Shown piece by piece: positions 7,481 to 14,716 of a stretch of DNA of 14,913 bases; position 1 is the first letter of the stretch; every line of letters starts with the position of its first letter. This stretch comes from an uncultured Clostridia bacterium. Its GTDB lineage: Bacteria > Bacillota > Clostridia > Monoglobales > Firm-18. The position numbers were made by a program, and so were the translations under genes. A model generated the notes under the pieces. It worked only from the letters and a program-made list of their open reading frames with translations. It made no database searches and was not told the origin of the DNA. The DNA is taken from contig CALDNB010000072.1 in the NCBI GenBank assembly GCA_937914775.1, forward strand, positions 1-14,913. Direction: 5' to 3'.

Positions 7481-8578
7481 ATGAAATTAGAACAATTGTT
7501 AAAGGAAAGAAATCTTCCTGATTTAATGTCAAAAGAAGAAATGAAAAGGATTTTACTGGATAACGAATACGGCTATGTACCTGACACTCCTTACGGTGTA
7601 TGTTACTCGGAGCCGAAGATTCTTCACAGCGGTTTACTTGGCAGAACGGTGCAGTATTCAACTGTTGATCTTACTGTTACAACTCCTTACGGTGTTCACA
7701 CATTCCCTGTTCACAGAATACTTCATACTGACGGACAAAAACGCCCGTTTTTTGTGTTTATAAATTTCACTGCACAGATTCACGATTTTATTTACCCTGT
7801 AGAGGAAGTAGCAGAGGGTGGCTTTGACGTACTTTATGTAAAACATAACGATATTACTACTGATGACAGAGATTTTACCAACGGTATTGCAGGGGTGCTT
7901 CTGCCCAACGGGCAGGAAACAAATACCACCTGCGGTAAAATACGCCTTTGGGCGTGGGCTTTAAGCAGAGTCCTTGACTATGCAGAAACTATTCCTACTC
8001 TTGATTTGGACAATGCGGCGGTTGTAGGTCACTCAAGACTTGGCAAAACTGCACTTGTTGCAGGTATGACAGACTCCCGTTTTAAGTACGTTATTTCCAA
8101 TGATTCGGGTTGCAGCGGTGCGGCTCTTACAAGAGGCGGTATGGGACTTACAGGAGAAATCGGACCTTTTGGAGAGTCAAGCGAAACAATAAAAAGAATA
8201 GTTTCGTTTTTCCCTCACTGGTTTTGTAAAAAGTATCAGGAATATGCAAAAACAAACATTCCCGACATATTTGACCAGCACTTTTTAGTTGCATCGATTG
8301 CACCAAGATTTGCTTATGTCGCCTCTGCTACAATGGACGACTGGGCAGACCCTGTATCTGAATTTTTAACCTGTGTTGCGGCAACTCCCGCTTACGAAAA
8401 ACTGGGGTTAAAAGGCCTTGTATGTAATGACGAAATACCAAAGGGCGGAGAGTTCTTCCACGAAGGAAGAATAGGATACCACAAAACTCACGGTGCTCAT
8501 ATGATATCACGCCACGACTGGCACAGGTTTATGGATTATATTAAACTTCATAAAGACGAAACTGTTGACAACAAGTAA
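7481..8578 (+). CDS. CE15/acetyl-xylan-esterase-like alpha/beta hydrolase
   Basis: A 365-residue alpha/beta hydrolase resembling glucuronoyl esterases (CE15) and related acetyl-xylan esterases, which remove ester decorations from hemicellulose fragments. The nucleophile elbow is VVGHSRLGKTALVAG (Ser185 with this start), followed by the CE15-like NDSGCSGAALTRG. The C-terminal SRHDWHRFMDY supplies the likely catalytic histidine. No signal peptide is seen, so it would act on imported oligosaccharides. GTG 7472, ATG 7478 and ATG 7481 are all in frame. GAGGTG at 7469-7474 overlaps the first and leaves 3 or 6 bases to the others, so 7481 is preferred and 7478 remains possible. It is divergent from the large glycosidase-like gene, which supports a shared pathway. 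No terminator separates it from the ROK gene. Confidence 0.8.
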   Translation: MKLEQLLKERNLPDLMSKEEMKRILLDNEYGYVPDTPYGVCYSEPKILHSGLLGRTVQYSTVDLTVTTPYGVHTFPVHRILHTDGQKRPFFVFINFTAQIHDFIYPVEEVAEGGFDVLYVKHNDITTDDRDFTNGIAGVLLPNGQETNTTCGKIRLWAWALSRVLDYAETIPTLDLDNAAVVGHSRLGKTALVAGMTDSRFKYVISNDSGCSGAALTRGGMGLTGEIGPFGESSETIKRIVSFFPHWFCKKYQEYAKTNIPDIFDQHFLVASIAPRFAYVASATMDDWADPVSEFLTCVAATPAYEKLGLKGLVCNDEIPKGGEFFHEGRIGYHKTHGAHMISRHDWHRFMDYIKLHKDETVDNK

Positions 8579-8593
8579 TGATTGTGCTATAAT
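8565..8593 (+). promoter_or_regulatory. Consensus promoter for the ROK repressor gene
   Basis: TTGACA (8565-8570) and TATAAT (8588-8593) have a 17-base spacer. The -35 lies inside the last codons of the esterase gene. The -10 overlaps the left arm (ATTAAT, 8592-8597) of the proposed ROK operator, as expected for autorepression. Confidence 0.85.
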
Positions 8594-8615
8594 TAATGCA
8601 ATGAATAAATTAATT
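8591..8615. promoter_or_regulatory. Putative ROK operator at the repressor's own promoter
   Basis: AATTAAT (8591-8597) and ATTAATT (8609-8615) form an inverted repeat. The right arm belongs to ATAAATTAAT (8605-8614), which recurs exactly at 9811-9820 upstream of the aminotransferase. It lies over the -10 and the expected transcription start. AT-rich inverted repeats are typical of NagC/XylR-like ROK operators. Confidence 0.5.
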
Positions 8616-8634
8616 TTGAGAGGAGGAGAAGTTC

Positions 8635-9780
8635 GTGCAGAAGCAAGTAGGAAACGTAAGCCTTATGCAAAAGATAAACAGGCTTAAGGTTTTGAATTAT
8701 ATACGAAAAAACCCTGATATTTCACGTCCTATGTTAGCTAAAGCAACAGGGCTGTCTCTTTCTTCGATTACAAATATAGTTGTTTATCTTATGGAAAAAC
8801 GCCTTGTTGCCGAAACAGGCATAGAGGAAGCAGACAGAGTAGGCAGAAAAAGCACCCTTCTCCGTTGTGATTTTAAGTATTACCGCCTTGTTTGTGTGGA
8901 GGCAGGAACTGATGTTGCAACTATTGCTGTTACTGATTTAGGAGGCAACATTATTGATAAAAAAGAAATTTCTATTGCAGGGTTGTCCTTTAAAAATGCA
9001 ATAGTATCAATAAAAGAGCAGATAAAGAGTTTAATGGTCAACAAACGTAACAAAGTTCTGGCGATAGGTTTTGCGGTTTCTGCCCTTGTTTGCGACGGCA
9101 AAGGCACTCTTCTTTCTTCTTCAATGAAGTGGGAGGGGGAAAACTTAAAAGAAGAATTTGAAGCGGAATTTAACGTCCCTGCTTTCGTTGAAAACCTTAC
9201 CATAACAAAAGCGGCAGGTCAACTTAATCAGCAAGACGCAAAAATATACGAAAATATAGTTTTTGCAGATATTGAAAAAGGCTTTGGTGCAGTGCAGGTT
9301 TACAAAGGCGAAATTAACAGGGCACTTATCGGTGAAATAGGGCATACCACTATCTGCATAGACGGAGAAAAATGTTTTTGCGGCAATCACGGTTGCCTTG
9401 AAATAATGTGTTCGGGAGAACGTGTGGCAAGAAAATACAATGAACAAAAAGGCACAGATTTCACCGCCGCTCAAACAATGGAAATAAAAGACGAAACTGC
9501 AAAAGAATTATTTTCCGAATGCGGAGAATATATGGGTGCAGGTCTTGCAAATCTTGTAAATATGTTGGCACCGTCACTTCTTGTTATAATCGGCGGAGAA
9601 ATGTATAACGAAACTGTAATTGAAACTGCGATAAATGCAGTAAAAAGACGTGCATACGGGGTGCTTACCAAAAATCTTGAGTTTAAATTTGTAAAGTCAG
9701 ATGCGGAAAGTTCCGTAAAAGGTATAGCCCAATGTGTGTGCGACAAAATGTTCAGCATTGATTACGATGTTGTTGAATAA
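8635..9780 (+). CDS. ROK-family transcriptional repressor
   Basis: A 381-residue repressor of the NagC/XylR (ROK) class. Residues ~12-60 are a winged helix-turn-helix (INRLKVLNYIRKNPDISRP, then LAKATGLSLSSITNIV). The remainder is the sugar-kinase-like effector domain with GEIGHTTI (233-240) and the ROK zinc motif CFCGNHGC (C247, C249, C254). The position of the catalytic aspartate of ROK kinases (VENDA-type) reads VENLTI here, so it is probably a pure sensor rather than a kinase. The effector would be a sugar or sugar phosphate. Start is GTG 8635 with AGGAGG (8621-8626) eight bases upstream. A shared motif suggests control of itself and of the aminotransferase gene. Confidence 0.9.
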   Translation: MQKQVGNVSLMQKINRLKVLNYIRKNPDISRPMLAKATGLSLSSITNIVVYLMEKRLVAETGIEEADRVGRKSTLLRCDFKYYRLVCVEAGTDVATIAVTDLGGNIIDKKEISIAGLSFKNAIVSIKEQIKSLMVNKRNKVLAIGFAVSALVCDGKGTLLSSSMKWEGENLKEEFEAEFNVPAFVENLTITKAAGQLNQQDAKIYENIVFADIEKGFGAVQVYKGEINRALIGEIGHTTICIDGEKCFCGNHGCLEIMCSGERVARKYNEQKGTDFTAAQTMEIKDETAKELFSECGEYMGAGLANLVNMLAPSLLVIIGGEMYNETVIETAINAVKRRAYGVLTKNLEFKFVKSDAESSVKGIAQCVCDKMFSIDYDVVE

Positions 9781-9793
9781 TTTTTTATGAGCA

Positions 9794-9820
9794 ATTAATT
9801 TATACGATAAATAAATTAAT
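9794..9820. promoter_or_regulatory. Putative ROK operator upstream of the aminotransferase gene
   Basis: ATTAATTTAT (9794-9803) and ATAAATTAAT (9811-9820) are perfect 10-bp inverted repeats with a 7-base spacer; their ATTAAT cores start 21 bp apart, about two helical turns. The right arm is identical to one at the ROK promoter. No good -35/-10 pair is evident in this gap, so the gene either uses a weak or hidden promoter or depends partly on read-through from the ROK gene. Confidence 0.55.
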
Positions 9821-9845
9821 ATAAAAAAGAATGGAGAGATGAAAA

Positions 9846-11156
9846 ATGGCAAAAAAAGCATCAGATTTCAGGTACAACACAGGTGAGACAAAAGTTCCAT
9901 GGGCGGCAGTAGGTGAAGACTACAACGCTGCAGACTTAATGGAGGTTGTAAAATTCTTAATGCAGGGTAACGGCGAAGATTATGACGCGTTGATTGCAGA
10001 AATCAAAGAAAAAATTTATGCATTATCAAAAATTGCAAATCCTCCCGGAAAATTATCACTTGGTGATAAAGTAGAAGAGGCAGAAGAAGCAGTTAACAAA
10101 TTCCTGGGTACAACTGACAGTTTATTCCTGACAAACTGTACTGCAGGTTTTGAAATTGCAGGTAAATATGCAAACTTAAAAGAGGGTGACGAAGTAATCG
10201 TTCCTGCTATTACTTTTGTTGCTACAATGGCATATCCTTTGTCAGTAGGTGCAAAACTTGTTTTTGCCGATGTTGACGAAAGAACACTTAATATGGACCC
10301 CAAAGATGTTGAAAAGAAAATCACACCTAAAACAAAAATGATTATTCCTGTTCATCTTGGCGGTTACCCGGTTGATATGGATGCAATTATGGCTATTGCG
10401 AAAAAACACGACATTATTGTTTTAGAAGACGCGGCACACGCTTTCGGTGCAGAATATAAAGGCAAGAAAATCGGTACAATCGGTGACTTTACATCATTTA
10501 GTTTCCACGAAGTTAAAAACATTACTTCCTTCGGTGAAGGCGGTATCTTAACAACAAATATTCCCGAAATGAAAGAACAGATGAAACTTGCACGTTTCTT
10601 AGGTCTTGACCACTCAAAGAAAATCAAGGACTGGTTGTATGACATCAGCCCAATTAAAGGCAAATTCGGTCCTTCAGTTGCAGGTAACGCGTCAACTACA
10701 GAGTTACAGGGATTAGGTCTTAAACTTCAACTTGACAGATATGACAAAATTCTTGCTGAACGCCGTGCTGCTGCAGCATACTTAACAAAGAGATTTGCAG
10801 AAAACGATGCAATTATTCCTCAGGATTTAGGTAACGACGACATCGTTCCTTCATTCCACTTGTATCTTCTTGAAATTGACCCTCAAAAAGCAGGTGGCGA
10901 CATTCAGTTACTTAAAAAGAAACTTGAAGAAAAGAGTGTTACCCAAATCGCTCACTTCGGTCCTCTATACAGATTTGATGTTCTACGTCCCTTTGGCTAT
11001 GACGAAGATGAAATTGCAAAAACCTGTCCTGTATGTGAAGAAGTGTTCTACAAGAGATTTACACATCTTCCCGTTTACGGCTTAACAGAAGAACAGTTAA
11101 TTTATATGGCAGATGCAGTTTTGGAAAGCATTGACGAAATGCAAAAAGGAATCTGA
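9846..11156 (+). CDS. DegT/DnrJ/EryC1/StrS-family PLP aminotransferase
   Basis: A 436-residue PLP-dependent sugar aminotransferase or dehydratase-like enzyme, which in this family transfers an amino group to keto sugars or cyclitols. Visible landmarks are TNCTAGFEIA (97-106), DEVIVPAITFVATMAYP (115-131), the aspartate contacting the PLP ring nitrogen in LEDAAHAFGA (D195), and the Schiff-base lysine K224 in FSFHEVKNITSFGEGG. The ~60 N-terminal residues before the usual core are longer than in many members. ATG 9846 has GGAGAG (9833-9838) seven bases upstream. The YitT gene follows after four bases. Distinct from its neighbours, the gene is rich in Lys and Glu with TTA/CTT leucine codons, perhaps reflecting high expression. 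The substrate is unknown. Confidence 0.9.
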   Translation: MAKKASDFRYNTGETKVPWAAVGEDYNAADLMEVVKFLMQGNGEDYDALIAEIKEKIYALSKIANPPGKLSLGDKVEEAEEAVNKFLGTTDSLFLTNCTAGFEIAGKYANLKEGDEVIVPAITFVATMAYPLSVGAKLVFADVDERTLNMDPKDVEKKITPKTKMIIPVHLGGYPVDMDAIMAIAKKHDIIVLEDAAHAFGAEYKGKKIGTIGDFTSFSFHEVKNITSFGEGGILTTNIPEMKEQMKLARFLGLDHSKKIKDWLYDISPIKGKFGPSVAGNASTTELQGLGLKLQLDRYDKILAERRAAAAYLTKRFAENDAIIPQDLGNDDIVPSFHLYLLEIDPQKAGGDIQLLKKKLEEKSVTQIAHFGPLYRFDVLRPFGYDEDEIAKTCPVCEEVFYKRFTHLPVYGLTEEQLIYMADAVLESIDEMQKGI

Positions 11157-11160
11157 TAGA

Positions 11161-11997
11161 ATGGGCAAATTAAAATCATACTTAATCACAATTTTCGGCG
11201 CTGCAATAACGGGTGCGGCGGTAAGTTTGTTTTACCTGCCTAATAAAATTGTCAGCGGTGGAGTATCGGGTATTTCTACAATATGTTATCACACCTTGGG
11301 CTTTGAACCGGGTATTACAGTTTTTGTGGTTAATGTGCTTTTGCTGCTTTTGGGATTAAAGGCACTTGGCAAAACTTTCGCGGTGAAAACAGTATTCGGC
11401 GCAGGTGTTTTGTCAGTATTTGTGCAGTTGTTTTCCTATCTGCCACCTGTGACAGACAATGTAATTCTTGCAACAATTTTCGGTGCAGTTCTTTACGGCT
11501 CGGGAATAGGCATTTGTTTTGCAGCGGGAGCATCTACGGGCGGTACGGATATTTTAGGCAGACTTGTTCAATGCAAATTCCCCCACTTCCCTATAGGGAA
11601 AGCACTTCTTGCAGTTGACGGGACAATAATTGTGGTTTCGCTGTTCCTGTTTGCAGATGTTGAACTGGCGCTTTTTGGCATACTTGCACTGTTTATTTCC
11701 ACTTTTGCCATTGACTTTATTATAAGAAAACTTAATGTGTCAAAACTGGCGTTTATAGTAAGCGGCAAGGGTGAAGAAATAGCACAAAAACTTGTTTCCA
11801 CCTCTCCCAGAGGGGTTACTGTTGTAAATGCAACGGGAGCATACACAAAAGAAGATGTGAAAATGCTTGTGTGCGCATTAAAAGAAAGCGAAATACCGCA
11901 GTTTCAGGAAAAAGTTCTTGAAATTGACAGAGATGCATTTATAATTTTTTCCGAATCTACACAGATTGTGGGAAATGGATTTTATGTTTACAGATAG
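11161..11997 (+). CDS. YitT-family membrane protein
   Basis: A 278-residue integral membrane protein with an N-terminal YitT (DUF161) domain of about five or six hydrophobic segments up to ~residue 195. It includes the conserved SGGVSGIST and GASTGGTDILGRL motifs. A cytoplasmic DUF2179 domain follows (LAFIVSGKGEEIAQ, then RGVTVVNATGAYTKED). Family members are presumed transporters or membrane sensors, but substrates are not established. An upstream in-frame start at 11113 lies inside the aminotransferase gene and is rejected; ATG 11161 follows that stop by four bases and has AAGGA nearby. Co-transcription with the aminotransferase is likely, ending at the palindrome at 12012. Confidence 0.88.
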   Translation: MGKLKSYLITIFGAAITGAAVSLFYLPNKIVSGGVSGISTICYHTLGFEPGITVFVVNVLLLLLGLKALGKTFAVKTVFGAGVLSVFVQLFSYLPPVTDNVILATIFGAVLYGSGIGICFAAGASTGGTDILGRLVQCKFPHFPIGKALLAVDGTIIVVSLFLFADVELALFGILALFISTFAIDFIIRKLNVSKLAFIVSGKGEEIAQKLVSTSPRGVTVVNATGAYTKEDVKMLVCALKESEIPQFQEKVLEIDRDAFIIFSESTQIVGNGFYVYR

Positions 11998-12026
11998 TTG
12001 ACATAATTGATTTTAAGCGGTATAAT
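11998..12026 (+). promoter_or_regulatory. Consensus promoter for the PHP-nagB operon
   Basis: TTGACA (11998-12003) and TATAAT (12021-12026) are separated by 17 bases. The -35 begins directly after the YitT stop codon, and the -10 is embedded in the palindrome 12012-12039. A start near 12033 would leave only the right arm of the palindrome in the new transcript. Confidence 0.85.
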
Positions 12027-12047
12027 TATACCGCTTAAATTTTTTTT
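12012..12047 (+). terminator. Hairpin plus T run ending the YitT transcript; doubles as possible operator
   Basis: A perfect 28-bp palindrome (12012-12039, core arms AAGCGGTAT and ATACCGCTT around a central AATT) is followed by eight T (12040-12047). In RNA arriving from the YitT gene this is a textbook intrinsic terminator. In DNA the same palindrome surrounds the -10 box of the next promoter and could be bound by a repressor. Transcripts from that promoter begin too late to form the hairpin. Confidence 0.8.
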
Positions 12048-12057
12048 GGAGGGTAAT

Positions 12058-13056
12058 ATGAAAACGGTACTATTAGACAGTAACAAAAATTTCTATAAGG
12101 CAAATATGCACTGCCACAGTATATATTCTGACGGAAAAAACACAGTTGAGGAATTAAAAGAAATGTATAAGGCAGAAGGGTATTCCGTAATAGCCTTTAC
12201 AGACCATGAGCACTTAATTGACAACTCCCGTTTAGACGATGATGAGTTTCTTTCAATTACCTCCTGCGAGTTGGCAATAAAGGAGATTGAGCACCTTTCA
12301 ACTCTTGTTAAAAAAGATATGAAGGTTGCCCATCTTAACCTTTATTCCAAAGACAGACACAATATGAATACTCCATGCTACAGTTCAGTTTACGACCATT
12401 ATACTGAAAATGCAAAAGGGCTGATTGTTGTTCCCGAAAAAGATTATAAAAGAGTATATAGTGCCGAGGGCGTTAGCAAAATAATAGATATTGCAAATAA
12501 AGAGGGATTTTTAGTTGCGTACAACCACCCCAGATGGTCACTTGAAGACGCAAGGGATTACCTTGGATACAAAGGTCTGTGGGCGCTTGAAATGCTTAAT
12601 TCTTCCTGCTGGGAAACAGGATATTATGACTATAATCCCACAACATACGACGAATTCTTGCGCGATGGCAATGTTATGGGCTGTGTTATGGGTGACGATA
12701 ACCACAATTCTCCACGCCACAGTTTTATAGGTTACACAATGATTAATGCGGAGAAACTGGAGTACGGCGAAATAATGACCGCACTTGAAAATCATAATTT
12801 CTACTGTTCGATGGGTCCTGTTATAAACGGGCTTTACATTGAAGACGGTAAAGCACATATCTCTGTTGACAAAGGGGAAAAAGTAATAATGTCAACAGGA
12901 ATAAGACACGTTGAAACCAAGACTGTAACTGACGAAAACAAACAGGATTTGATGTTTGAAATAAAAGATGAATATAAATATATCAGATTTGATGTTGTAG
13001 ATAAATTTGGCAAAAGAGCAAACACCAATGCTTATTTTATAGGAAGAGTTAAATAA
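12058..13056 (+). CDS. PHP-domain metal-dependent phosphoesterase
   Basis: A 332-residue cytoplasmic protein of the PHP superfamily, which hydrolyses phosphoesters using a di- or trinuclear metal centre. Metal ligands visible are MHCHSIYSDG (H18, H20, D25), FTDHEH (D49, H50, H52), VAYNHPRW (H157) and GDDNHNSP (D213, H216). A C-terminal beta-rich tail (~230-332) follows the barrel. Its specific phosphate substrate is not evident. An in-frame start at 12007 would lie within the promoter/terminator palindrome and is rejected; ATG 12058 follows GGAGGG (12048-12053). The stop overlaps the nagB-like start by one base (TAATG), indicating translational coupling and joint work on a sugar phosphate. 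Confidence 0.85.
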   Translation: MKTVLLDSNKNFYKANMHCHSIYSDGKNTVEELKEMYKAEGYSVIAFTDHEHLIDNSRLDDDEFLSITSCELAIKEIEHLSTLVKKDMKVAHLNLYSKDRHNMNTPCYSSVYDHYTENAKGLIVVPEKDYKRVYSAEGVSKIIDIANKEGFLVAYNHPRWSLEDARDYLGYKGLWALEMLNSSCWETGYYDYNPTTYDEFLRDGNVMGCVMGDDNHNSPRHSFIGYTMINAEKLEYGEIMTALENHNFYCSMGPVINGLYIEDGKAHISVDKGEKVIMSTGIRHVETKTVTDENKQDLMFEIKDEYKYIRFDVVDKFGKRANTNAYFIGRVK

Positions 13057-13814
13057 TGGATTTTGTAAAGGATAATTTAAAAGTACATATTGCTGATAAC
13101 CGCGACCTTATGGGAAAAATCGCGGCACAGGATGTAGCGGAATGTATTAATGAACTTTTAAGTAAAAAACAGGAAATCAATATGATTTTTGCGGCGGCTC
13201 CGTCACAAAATGATGTTTTACATCATTTGTGCGAAAGAGACGATATTGACTGGACAAAAATCAATGCGTTTCATATGGACGAATATATTGGTCTTCCGAA
13301 AGAAGCACCGCAGAGATTTTCAAACTACTTAAAAGAACATATTTTTACAAAGAAACCTTTTAAATCTGTCAATCTTATTGACTGTAGTTCCGATACTGCT
13401 ACCGAGGCGAAAAGATACGGAGATTTGCTTGTAAAATATCCTACCGACATCGTAATTATGGGTATAGGGGAAAACGGACACATCGCCTTTAACGACCCTC
13501 ATGTTGCAGACTTTAATGATAAAGAGATAGTAAAGGCAGTAAAACTTGATGATATGTGCAGACAACAGCAGGTAAATGACGGTTGCTTTGAAAAGTTTGA
13601 CGATGTACCTGAATTTGCACTTACTCTTACAATCCCAACTCTTACAAAAGCATCTCACCTGTTTTGCGTTGTGCCGTGCAGTACTAAAGCAAATGCGGTA
13701 TTTAACACAATTAATGGCGAAATCAGTAAAGAATGTCCTGCTACTATTTTGCGTCAGCACCAAAGCGCAAAATTGTATTGTGACAGCGACAGTGCAGAAC
13801 TTATCAGAGGGTAA
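13056..13814 (+). CDS. NagB-like amino-sugar-phosphate deaminase/isomerase
   Basis: A 252-residue member of the glucosamine-6-phosphate deaminase family (NagB/RpiA fold), which interconverts amino-sugar phosphates and keto-sugar phosphate plus ammonia. Motifs are INMIFAAAPSQ (phosphate loop, 41-51), AFHMDEYIGL (D75, equivalent to the proton-abstracting Asp72 of E. coli NagB) and GIGENGHIAFNDP (136-148; H142 equals His143). Relative to E. coli, Asp141 reads Asn (common in Gram-positive homologues) and Glu148 reads Asp, so it belongs to a NagB-like side branch whose substrate may be galactosamine-6-phosphate or another hexosamine phosphate. It overlaps the PHP gene by one base and precedes the DUF4838-like gene by five bases. 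Confidence 0.85.
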   Translation: MDFVKDNLKVHIADNRDLMGKIAAQDVAECINELLSKKQEINMIFAAAPSQNDVLHHLCERDDIDWTKINAFHMDEYIGLPKEAPQRFSNYLKEHIFTKKPFKSVNLIDCSSDTATEAKRYGDLLVKYPTDIVIMGIGENGHIAFNDPHVADFNDKEIVKAVKLDDMCRQQQVNDGCFEKFDDVPEFALTLTIPTLTKASHLFCVVPCSTKANAVFNTINGEISKECPATILRQHQSAKLYCDSDSAELIRG

Positions 13815-13819
13815 AAACT

Positions 13820-14251
13820 ATGAAAATAGATAAATGTGAAATTATAGTTTCAGAAAATGCTTCAAAGCAGGAACAGTATGCGGCACAGGAACTTGTAAAG
13901 TACATAGAACTTATGACGGGGCATAAACCCTCTGTAAGTACAAAAAGCCATTGCGAAAACAAAATACTGTTAGGTTTTGATAAGCATCTTGTTAAAGGTC
14001 CTGAGGGACTTTTAATTAAGTCTGTTGACAGTAACACCCTGCTTATAACAGGCAGTGACGACAGCAAAAACAGAGGTACACTTTATGGCGTATACGAGTT
14101 TCTGGAACGATTTTGCGGTTGCAGTCTTTCGCCCTATTCACACCCCAATTTGAACGGGGGAGAATATGTGCCAAAAAAAGACGCGTTGGAACTTGATGAT
14201 ATTTATTATAAAAAAGAAAGGAGTTCAAATTTTGAACTCCTTTTTATATAG
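13820..14251 (+). pseudogene. Truncated DUF4838/alpha-glucuronidase N-domain-like gene
   Basis: Only 143 codons remain of a gene whose relatives run to several hundred residues. The start is normal, with AGAGGG upstream and five bases after the nagB stop. Residues 5-38 (EIIVSENASKQEQYAAQELVKYIELMTG), the segment GLLIKSVDSNTLLITG, and SKNRGTLYGVYEFLERFCGC (82-101) match the GH67/DUF4838 N-terminal beta-alpha domain, including the hallmark RGTLYGVYEFLE. After LELDDIYYK (~residue 131, base ~14210) similarity stops and the frame runs through a hairpin to a chance TAG. The catalytic part is missing, so the protein is almost certainly non-functional. Full-length homologues act on polysaccharide-derived uronosides or are uncharacterised. 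Confidence 0.75.
14211..14243 (-). terminator. Intrinsic terminator of the small minus-strand gene
   Basis: AAAGGAGTTC (14217-14226) and GAACTCCTTT (14234-14243) form a 10-pair stem around a 7-base A/T loop. On the minus strand the stem is followed by TTTTT complementary to 14215-14211. It begins at the stop codon of the gene at 14244. The plus strand has TTTTT at 14241-14245, so it may work both ways and also disrupts the end of the truncated gene. Confidence 0.8.
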
Positions 14252-14540
14252 TTTTAACTTTTGGTATTGATAAAAGCGCTTCATAATGTTCTTCGCCTAA
14301 TTTAACAGCGTTTTTTCTTGAAACACTTTTTCTTTTACCATCTTGTGTATAATATTTATTTAATGCATCTATTTTGTAAATCATATTTGGTGTAACAACA
14401 CGTGTTGCATTTTGTAAATCAATATAATTTTCACCATTTTTCTTTAAAATAGTTAAATAACCACAACTTGTTCTACCATCTTCTGAATATACAACTATAT
14501 GTGCAATAAATAAATCATTAATATTATATCTTGTAAACAT
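14244..14540 (-). CDS. Small hypothetical protein, 98 residues
   Basis: I do not recognise this protein. It has no signal peptide or membrane segment. The N-terminal half alternates hydrophobic strands (LFIAHIVVYSEDGRTSCGYL); the C-terminal half is basic and predicted helical (GKRKSVSRKNAVKLGEEHYE), a pattern compatible with nucleic-acid or protein binding, though that is not evidence of function. It is probably a real gene: AGGGGG (14554-14549) lies eight bases before ATG 14540, a TTGACA/TATTAT promoter precedes it, and a hairpin follows its stop. It is much more AT-rich than the genes to the left and is divergent from an XRE-type regulator, as in small phage or integrative-element control regions. 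Confidence 0.7.
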   Translation of the reverse strand: MFTRYNINDLFIAHIVVYSEDGRTSCGYLTILKKNGENYIDLQNATRVVTPNMIYKIDALNKYYTQDGKRKSVSRKNAVKLGEEHYEALLSIPKVKTI

Positions 14541-14573
14541 AAAATATTCCCCCTTTTTTCTTTACGAGCAATT

Positions 14574-14602
14574 ATAATAGACTATTTTTTGTAAATTGTC
14601 AA
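14574..14602 (-). promoter_or_regulatory. Promoter of the small minus-strand gene
   Basis: On the minus strand TTGACA (14602-14597) and TATTAT (14579-14574) are separated by 17 bases, 34 bases before the start codon. Confidence 0.65.
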
Positions 14603-14658
14603 GTGTTTTATTAAATTATATGCAAAAAAATTAAATTAATGCTAAAAAATGTAAATAC

Positions 14659-14688
14659 TTGACACTAATTTAGTATATATGATACAAT
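14659..14688 (+). promoter_or_regulatory. Promoter of the XRE regulator with a possible operator
   Basis: TTGACA (14659-14664) and TACAAT (14683-14688) are separated by 18 bases. The spacer begins with the 11-base palindrome ACTAATTTAGT (14664-14674), a plausible autoregulatory site for the HTH protein encoded downstream. Confidence 0.6.
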
Positions 14689-14716
14689 AAAAATGTAAAT
14701 AGAGGAGGTATATTCT

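Noticed and set aside
9781..9845. Riboswitch or attenuator before the aminotransferase
   Set aside because: The gap is 65 bases of mainly A and T with an inverted repeat but no stable GC stem or T-run terminator; an operator explains it better.
11113..11160. Longer N-terminus for the YitT protein starting at 11113
   Set aside because: The extra codons overlap the conserved end of the aminotransferase; ATG 11161 just after its stop fits the family start.
12007..12057. Longer N-terminus for the PHP protein starting at 12007
   Set aside because: It would lie upstream of the predicted transcription start, within the terminator/promoter palindrome, and adds residues unrelated to the family.
13329..13763. 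Open frame of 144 codons on the minus strand inside the nagB-like gene
   Set aside because: Antisense to conserved NagB motifs; composition is not protein-like.
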